From assembly GCA_017613335.1 (NCBI GenBank), contig JAGAEB010000115.1, positions 1-9,575 on the forward strand: 9,575 nucleotides of DNA, read 5' to 3'. The notes below the pieces were generated by a model, which ran no database searches, was not told where the DNA came from, and saw nothing but the letters and a program-made list of their open reading frames with translations. Origin of the DNA: Methanosarcinaceae archaeon (lineage in GTDB: Archaea > Halobacteriota > Methanosarcinia > Methanosarcinales > Methanosarcinaceae). This document shows positions 6,102 to 9,575 of this stretch, in pieces (the stretch's first letter is position 1; each line of letters begins with the position of its first letter). Both the position numbers and the translations under genes were made by a program.

Positions 6102-7670
6102 CCGGAAAGCCGGCATGATGTCAGAATGGCAGAAACCGGAAAAATAAAACCGGAACGATAAAACACGGAAAAAACCTGTCAGAATTAAAAAAAAGACTGA
6201 CAGGAAATCCGGAAAAAACCTGTCAGGAAATAAGAAAAGATTCAGAAAGACTGACAGGAAAATCCGGAAAAGATCTGATCGGAAATTCAGACAGATGATC
6301 ATCAGACAGATCGTATTGAAGGCATTTTTCTTCATATCCTTCTGCTGCCTGATGTCGGGAAAGCCTGTTTTTTTCATATATTCCCTGACATATCCGGAAA
6401 AGCCGCAGCTCCTGAGGGATTTCAGGATCAGGCAGGCTGTTGCGGGATAAGCGGGATTTATACTGTTTTTCATGAGCCTTTCCGCATTTTCCGAAATGAA
6501 CTTATCTGCGTCTGCCATCCATGAATTCATGACAAAAACACCGTCTTCCTGTGTTTTTGCCGTTCCGGCCGGTTCAGTCATTTCTCCCGGTTTCATCGGT
6601 TCAGTCATTTTTCCCGGTTTCGTCGGTTCCGTCTCTCTTTCTTTTGCCGGACTGATCTGTTCTCTGACAGCATTCATCATCAGAGCGGTCGTTCCGGGAG
6701 CGGCCGGATCTTTCTCTGCTGATCCGTAAATGATCCGGCTGCATTCATCCGGGAAGAAGTATCCCGATGCGGCCGCTGCCGGCAGAATGTAGACAAGGTC
6801 GTAAATGTCATTGTGCCATTCATTTCTGTTTTCGAGAAGGAAATTCATGCCGGTTTCCGCAGCCTGTGCCGCACTGACGAAGAAAGAGGCGCCGATGCCG
6901 CATTTTTCAGAAAAGGACAGAGCCTTTCTGAGAGAAGAGACGGCGCGCGCCGTTTCTCTGAGGCTGTTTTCAAAGGAACCGTCCGCATCCTGTTTTGAAA
7001 GGAGCGTTCTGACGGACATGAGAAGATAACGGATGCGGTCACCGAATCCGAGAACAGGATCTGCCGTCTGCTGCCTGATCTCCGTCAGGACGGAGATGAA
7101 TCCGGAGAGTTCTTTGACGGAAAGGAATGAAAGAGGAGATTCCGGTGACAGGGCAGATGGGGAAGAGGAAGCAGAAGACAGAGGAGAGGAAGAAGAAGAC
7201 AGAGGAGAGGAAGAAGAAAGAACTGATGACGGGATATTTTCCGGCGTGGCTGATGATGCCGGGAAAGAAGACCGGGAAGAAGCGGTCTGCAGTGAAGAAG
7301 CGGACAGAAGACTGTCCGGCAGCGGACCGGACGGGTGCGGGAAGACTTCCGGAAAAGCGGACAGAGAGCTGCGGGAACCTGTGATACCGTATTCGGGTGA
7401 GAGACCGAAACCGTATTTTCCGGGCGAAAACAGGCCTTTGTCATGGAGACGGTCATTCTCATCTTCCGGAAGACCGGATGAAAAAAGAGCGCCCGGAACA
7501 TGTCTGCCGTAAAATCCCGGATCATCTGATGTTTCAGCGGAGGCCGGAGCCTGCCCGCAGCCGTTCTCCTTTTCGCTGAATCTTTCCGACAGGTATGAAA
7601 GCAGTAAAGATAAGCCTTCACGGATGTCGTTTTTTCTCTTTTCGTCGTCAGAAAACAGTTCGTCTGTCAT
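5511..7670 (-). CDS. Unrecognised protein with alpha/alpha-toroid-like repeats and a Ser/Pro-rich linker; 3' end doubtful
   Basis: From the ATG at 7670 (preceded by GCGGTATC) the frame runs 719 codons to a stop at 5511-5513. I do not recognise a named family. Residues 99-181 are Ser/Pro-rich low complexity. Residues 205-435 contain helical repeats resembling the prenyltransferase/terpene-cyclase alpha/alpha toroid: LLSKQDADGSF then TARAVSSLRKAL (223-251), MNFLLENRNEW then DIYDLVYILPAA (275-299), and AERLMKNS then PATACLILKSLRSCG (396-423). The N-terminal helix REGLSLLLSYLSERF (17-31) may be another. A TEPxKPGxM-type repeat lies at 347-368. No signal peptide is obvious. The tail after about residue 463 (below about 6282) translates spacer hairpins and then, from about residue 524, the antisense of the antiporter, so it is probably not native protein. 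A lost stop or frameshift near 6280-6300 is likely. A TTG at 7757 extends the frame but lies in the thioredoxin terminator, so it is disfavoured. Confidence 0.55.
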   Translation of the reverse strand: MTDELFSDDEKRKNDIREGLSLLLSYLSERFSEKENGCGQAPASAETSDDPGFYGRHVPGALFSSGLPEDENDRLHDKGLFSPGKYGFGLSPEYGITGSRSSLSAFPEVFPHPSGPLPDSLLSASSLQTASSRSSFPASSATPENIPSSVLSSSSPLSSSSSPLSSASSSPSALSPESPLSFLSVKELSGFISVLTEIRQQTADPVLGFGDRIRYLLMSVRTLLSKQDADGSFENSLRETARAVSSLRKALSFSEKCGIGASFFVSAAQAAETGMNFLLENRNEWHNDIYDLVYILPAAAASGYFFPDECSRIIYGSAEKDPAAPGTTALMMNAVREQISPAKERETEPTKPGKMTEPMKPGEMTEPAGTAKTQEDGVFVMNSWMADADKFISENAERLMKNSINPAYPATACLILKSLRSCGFSGYVREYMKKTGFPDIRQQKDMKKNAFNTICLMIICLNFRSDLFRIFLSVFLNLFLFPDRFFPDFLSVFFLILTGFFRVLSFRFYFSGFCHSDIMPAFRSLTDHRRCQHIHEVNAVEDEHSDAGISAENAFSENGEPQEERCQDTDDAVDIKFRTVRYRADERCRSENEQDIEYIAADDVSDGDVRVSFPGRRHGGQQFRQRRSESDHRQTDHSVGNAECLRDRRRAVDSHIAPDDDPGKTGDRDQDDPEKGVFFRQNRHFFTGRLPGFHDHDLPDKKDNKKDPEDKPCRQVQFP
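6165..6266. terminator. Paired CCTGTCAG/CTGACAGG hairpins in the convergent spacer
   Basis: Two copies of one inverted repeat stand in tandem. CCTGTCAG (6175-6182) pairs with CTGACAGG (6197-6204), and CCTGTCAG (6219-6226) pairs with CTGACAGG (6251-6258). Both are flanked by A runs and CCGGAAAA. On the minus strand the A runs read as T runs, giving hairpin-plus-T sequence suited to ending minus-strand transcripts; on the plus strand the T tract is missing. The spacer lies between the antiporter (plus) and the unrecognised minus-strand gene. The minus-strand ORF nevertheless reads straight through it. Confidence 0.55.
6571..6640. repeat. In-gene 27-bp direct repeat
   Basis: GGTTCAGTCATTTCTCCCGG begins a 27-bp unit at 6571-6597. 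It is repeated at 6598-6624 with two changes and partly at 6625-6640. On the minus strand it encodes the nine-residue repeat TEPxKPGxM inside the toroid-like protein. Because the unit is 27 bp the reading frame is kept. Confidence 0.85.
7174..7215. repeat. In-gene 21-bp direct repeat coding for the Ser-rich tract
   Basis: Two exact 21-bp copies starting GAAGACAGAGGAGAGG lie at 7174-7194 and 7195-7215. Purine-rich related sequence continues on both sides. On the minus strand it encodes serine-rich residues near 152-165 of the unrecognised protein, which suggests the Ser/Pro tract grew by in-frame duplication. Confidence 0.85.
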
Positions 7671-7725
7671 GATACCGCGCGCGTTGATAATGATGGGCCG
7701 GCCTGTACGGAACAGGTAAAAGCCC

Positions 7726-7737
7726 GATAAAAAAGAA
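7726..7737 (-). promoter_or_regulatory. Possible TATA element for the toroid-like gene
   Basis: On the minus strand the sequence reads TTTTTTATC, about 60 bases before the ATG at 7670. A start near 7703 would give a leader of about 33 nt. It overlaps the T-rich region that also serves as the thioredoxin terminator, so the assignment is weak. Confidence 0.25.
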
Positions 7738-7740
7738 ACA

Positions 7741-7807
7741 GATAAAAAAAGATACAAAAGAACAAGAAAACCGTTTCAGGTTCCGTGAATACGGAAACTG
7801 AAAACGG
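7741..7807 (-). terminator. Intrinsic terminator of the thioredoxin gene
   Basis: CCGTTTCAGGTTCCGT (7771-7786) pairs with ACGGAAACTGAAAACGG (7791-7807) around a GAAT loop; the stem has 15 base pairs, one mismatch and one bulged base. On the minus strand it is followed by TTTTCTTGTTCTTTTG and then a run of seven T (7744-7750). A second smaller hairpin, GATGTCA/TGACATC (7820-7839), lies between it and the thioredoxin stop. This is the strongest terminator in the window. Confidence 0.75.
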
Positions 7808-7856
7808 CCTTCGCTGAAAGATGTCAGTCCGGTGACATCAGGAGCGGATCGTTCAT

Positions 7857-8126
7857 TCAGATGAACTGTTCGACTTCTTTGAGGATTCTTTCTTTGGAGG
7901 TGACGCCCATGAAGCGGGTCATTTCGCTGCCGTCGAGTTCAATGACGATCGTCGGAACAGCGTGAATCTCGTAACTGCGGGCAAGATCAGGATGTTCGTC
8001 GACATCGACAAAAGTAACTTCCATTTTGTCAGCGTATTCTTTCTGCAGATCTTCCATCGTCGGTTTCTGCATTCTGCAGGGACCGCACCAGGAGGCTGAA
8101 AAATCAATAATCTTAATCCGTGACAT
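7857..8126 (-). CDS. Small thioredoxin
   Basis: An 89-residue thioredoxin-fold protein with the redox motif WCGPC (13-17, cysteines 14 and 17), the buried Asp 8 in IIDFSASWC and the cis-proline motif AVPT (Pro 58). It would reduce protein disulfides in the cytoplasm, taking electrons from a thioredoxin reductase. The length is closer to the short 80-90-residue thioredoxin/glutaredoxin-like proteins of methanogens than to the 105-110 residues of classical thioredoxins, because the N-terminal strand-helix is cut short. In methanogens many targets are enzymes of methane formation and biosynthesis; that is family knowledge, not visible here. The start at 8126 has an excellent ribosome binding site, AGGTGAG (8130-8136 on the minus strand). 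It has its own terminator and an unusually long upstream spacer rich in inverted repeats. Confidence 0.93.
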   Translation of the reverse strand: MSRIKIIDFSASWCGPCRMQKPTMEDLQKEYADKMEVTFVDVDEHPDLARSYEIHAVPTIVIELDGSEMTRFMGVTSKERILKEVEQFI

Positions 8127-8179
8127 ATTCTCACCTATTTTTGTTTGCTGTTCAGATCATAAGACCGGTCCGCCGGGAC

Positions 8180-8273
8180 CCTGAGCCGGGATCCGGCAGG
8201 ATCATGAGATAAAATCCGGCTGATCCTCGGATCCGGAAGACCGGAACCGGCCGTGAAGTGATCCCGGCTCAGG
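8180..8273 (-). promoter_or_regulatory. Large nested stem-loop in the presumed thioredoxin leader
   Basis: CCTGAGCCGGGATC (8180-8193) and GATCCCGGCTCAGG (8260-8273) are perfect 14-bp inverted arms 66 bp apart. Inside them AGGATCA (8198-8204) pairs with TGATCCT (8220-8226), and the adjoining GGATCCG/CGGATCC extends this inner stem across a 2-nt bulge. A separate smaller stem, CGCAAC/GTTGCG, lies at 8291-8326. The elements sit between cofE and thioredoxin, both on the minus strand. They could form a structured 5' leader or a stand-alone small RNA. No known riboswitch consensus was recognised. Confidence 0.5.
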
Positions 8274-8340
8274 CCATACCGGCTTTCGGACGCAACAGAT
8301 CAGGACGGGACGCGTCTGACGTTGCGGTCAGGTGATTTCA

Positions 8341-8362
8341 GATATATGTTATACAATTTAAA
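8341..8362 (-). promoter_or_regulatory. Likely TATA region for the thioredoxin transcript
   Basis: The minus strand reads TTTAAATTGTATAACATATA, the most A/T-rich stretch of this spacer. The TTTAAATT box centred near 8358 predicts a start close to 8332, giving a leader of about 200 nt before the thioredoxin ATG at 8126. That leader would contain both stem-loops of this spacer. Confidence 0.45.
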
Positions 8363-8369
8363 GCAATCG

Positions 8370-8387
8370 ATGATCCGGCCGGATCAT
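8370..8387. promoter_or_regulatory. 18-bp perfect palindrome upstream of the TATA region
   Basis: ATGATCCGGCCGGATCAT equals its own reverse complement over all 18 bases. It lies 7 bp upstream (minus-strand sense) of the TTTAAATT box, where a dimeric regulator could touch the basal factors. It could also be a weak cofE terminator stem, but there is no loop and no T run. Confidence 0.5.
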
Positions 8388-8406
8388 ATTGATGTTACCG
8401 GAACCG

Positions 8407-8440
8407 TGTGATATTTCTGAGACCATGTGATATTTCTGAG
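8407..8440. repeat. Direct repeat just after cofE
   Basis: TGTGATATTTCTGAG occurs exactly at 8407-8421 and 8426-8440, a period of 19 bp. It lies immediately 3' of the cofE stop and just upstream of the palindrome and TATA region. Function is unknown; two spaced operator half-sites or a simple duplication are both possible. Confidence 0.7.
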
Positions 8441-8442
8441 GA

Positions 8443-9267
8443 TCATATGATGCTTTTGACTCTTTCCCGCGATGTCCTGAATCCTTTTCTGAAGCTGCCG
8501 AAATAAAGACACTGATCGGTCGGGATGAGTTCAATGCCGGATTCTTCCGGGATCATTCTGATACCGGAATCTCTGATCAGGGCGAAAGGTATCGAAGCGT
8601 TCGTCTCCCCCATGACGATCTCGGCGGCGGTCGCCAGATTGTCGGCGACGGCGATCCTTGTGATCGTCATTTTCCTGCCGTAGAGATCTTCTTCGCCGCG
8701 TTTGTCTTCAACGGCAAGGAAACCGGCCGCACCGAGGGCAACGCCCGTACAGCCGAGGCGAAGGGGCTGCGTGCGGCTGTCGGCGACGATGATGCCGACA
8801 TTGCAGCCGTATTTTTCGGAGACGGCTTTTCTGATCCGGACAGCACTCTTCGTCGGGTCCGCCGGATAGAGAGTGACGTATCCTTCCGGGGCGTTCGAGT
8901 TGTCAATGCCTGCATTCGGGCAGAGAAGACCGTTTTTGATCGTGAGGATCGCCCCGGAGACGCCGCCGAAGATATAATCAGCTTCCCTGATGATCAGTTC
9001 AGCTTCGCGGGGATCCAGCCGGCAGTCCGCCGCAAGATTGATCGCGCTGTCGGAAGGAACAATGTCGGCCAGAGGAATGATATTTCCTTCGGCGGTCGCA
9101 AGCGCGGATTCGGCAATGACGATGATGTCGCCTTCCTGAGGCGATATGCCGTTTTCTGAAAAGGCGTCTTCAAGAGCTTTGCAGATATCGTCGTCTTTTC
9201 TGATCAGACGGCTTCTGAGGCCGAAGATACGGAGACACGATTCCTGTGTTTTGGTTTCCGGGATCAT
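8443..9267 (-). CDS. cofE: CofE-family F420-0:glutamate ligase-like protein
   Basis: A 274-residue protein of the CofE family. CofE adds gamma-linked glutamates to F420-0 using GTP and a divalent metal, making the deazaflavin cofactor of methanogens. Family features are GDIIVIAESALATAEGNIIPL (46-66), the CPNAGIDNSN motif (116-125) with a probable metal Asp 122, the ADSRTQPLRLGCTGVALGAA segment (162-181) with Asp 163, and EDKRGEEDLYGR (187-198). In classical CofE the middle segment usually reads like D(T/S)-x-GRP-x-R; here it is DSRTQPLR. This may therefore be the CofE-like paralogue seen in methanogens, whose substrate is unsettled. The ATG at 9267 is preferred to one at 9306 because the family normally starts close to it. 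Neither has a clear ribosome binding site. ATATAATT (9280-9287) lies upstream but about 10 bases nearer than usual for a leaderless start. Confidence 0.8.
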   Translation of the reverse strand: MIPETKTQESCLRIFGLRSRLIRKDDDICKALEDAFSENGISPQEGDIIVIAESALATAEGNIIPLADIVPSDSAINLAADCRLDPREAELIIREADYIFGGVSGAILTIKNGLLCPNAGIDNSNAPEGYVTLYPADPTKSAVRIRKAVSEKYGCNVGIIVADSRTQPLRLGCTGVALGAAGFLAVEDKRGEEDLYGRKMTITRIAVADNLATAAEIVMGETNASIPFALIRDSGIRMIPEESGIELIPTDQCLYFGSFRKGFRTSRERVKSII

Positions 9268-9399
9268 ATTATTAACCAGATATAATTGTCGGAATAAGGC
9301 CGGCATCAGAAAGGGAACTGAAATGAGACCGGACCTGAAATGAAGTGTAAAGAGGAGCGTAAAGTGAAGTGATACAGTGAAGCGTGAATAGTAAAGTGA

Positions 9400-9575
9400 T
9401 ACAGTGAAGTCACAGTGAAATCACAGTGAAGTCACAGTGAAGTCACAGTGAAATCACAGTGAAATCACAGTGAAATCACAGTGAAGGCACAGTGAAGGCA
9501 CAGTGAAGGCACAGTGAAGGCACAGTGAAGGCACAGTGAAGGCACAGTGAAGGCACAGTGAAGGCACAGTGAAGG
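9400..9575. repeat. Tandem repeat array 4 (11-bp units), cut by window end
   Basis: Sixteen uninterrupted 11-bp units run to the last base. The first seven (9400-9476) end in AAGT or AAAT, for example CACAGTGAAGT; the last nine (9477-9575) are identical CACAGTGAAGG. Degenerate related pieces such as AAAGTGATACAGTGAAG extend left to about 9331. The period is not a multiple of three and the tract has no ribosome binding site, so it is non-coding. Confidence 0.95.

Noticed and set aside
7671..7757. Upstream TTG start giving the toroid-like protein a hydrophobic N-terminus like a signal peptide
   Set aside because: The added codons lie in the T tract of the thioredoxin terminator, which naturally translates to Phe/Leu/Ser. 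The ATG at 7670 has a GCGGTATC site.

Overview
The window looks like a stretch of chromosome from a methanogenic archaeon, most likely of the Methanomicrobiales type. That placement is inferred from gene content: a short archaeal-type tyrosyl-tRNA synthetase, a small PRC-barrel protein, an 89-residue thioredoxin and a CofE-family (F420-0:glutamate ligase-like) protein. GGTGA- or GGTAT-type ribosome binding sites and TATA-like boxes also fit. No phage, plasmid, insertion sequence, CRISPR, tRNA or rRNA was found. The genes are ordinary housekeeping genes with one exception.

Layout. Positions 1-200 hold a 26/25-bp tandem repeat. Next come two PLP aminotransferases of amino-acid synthesis in the same direction: argD (271-1440) and hisC (1521-2639), separated by 80 bp with a strong hairpin. 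After hisC there is an 18-bp tandem repeat (2663-2768), a second hairpin and a PRC-barrel gene (2926-3183). A gene-poor spacer of about 700 bp follows. It ends in a third tandem array (3700-3821) just upstream of tyrS (3898-4869). A calcium/cation antiporter (5130-6101) completes the plus-strand set.

The right half reads on the minus strand: cofE-like (9267-8443), thioredoxin (8126-7857) and a large unrecognised protein starting at 7670. This last protein has a Ser/Pro-rich low-complexity segment and repeats resembling the alpha/alpha-toroid (prenyltransferase/terpene cyclase) fold. Its reading frame has no stop where one is expected: it continues through a terminator-like hairpin region and then antisense into the antiporter gene, down to 5511. 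The window ends inside a fourth array of 11-bp repeats (9400-9575).

The genes do not form one pathway. argD and hisC may be co-transcribed; the others look like separate transcription units, each spacer with its own hairpin and, in four places, its own private tandem repeat. The observations most worth following are the stop-less toroid-like ORF, a roughly 200-nt structured leader with a palindrome-flanked promoter upstream of thioredoxin, the repeat arrays (two share a 10-bp core), and the fact that both window ends fall inside tandem repeats. I did not find a convincing new multi-gene system.
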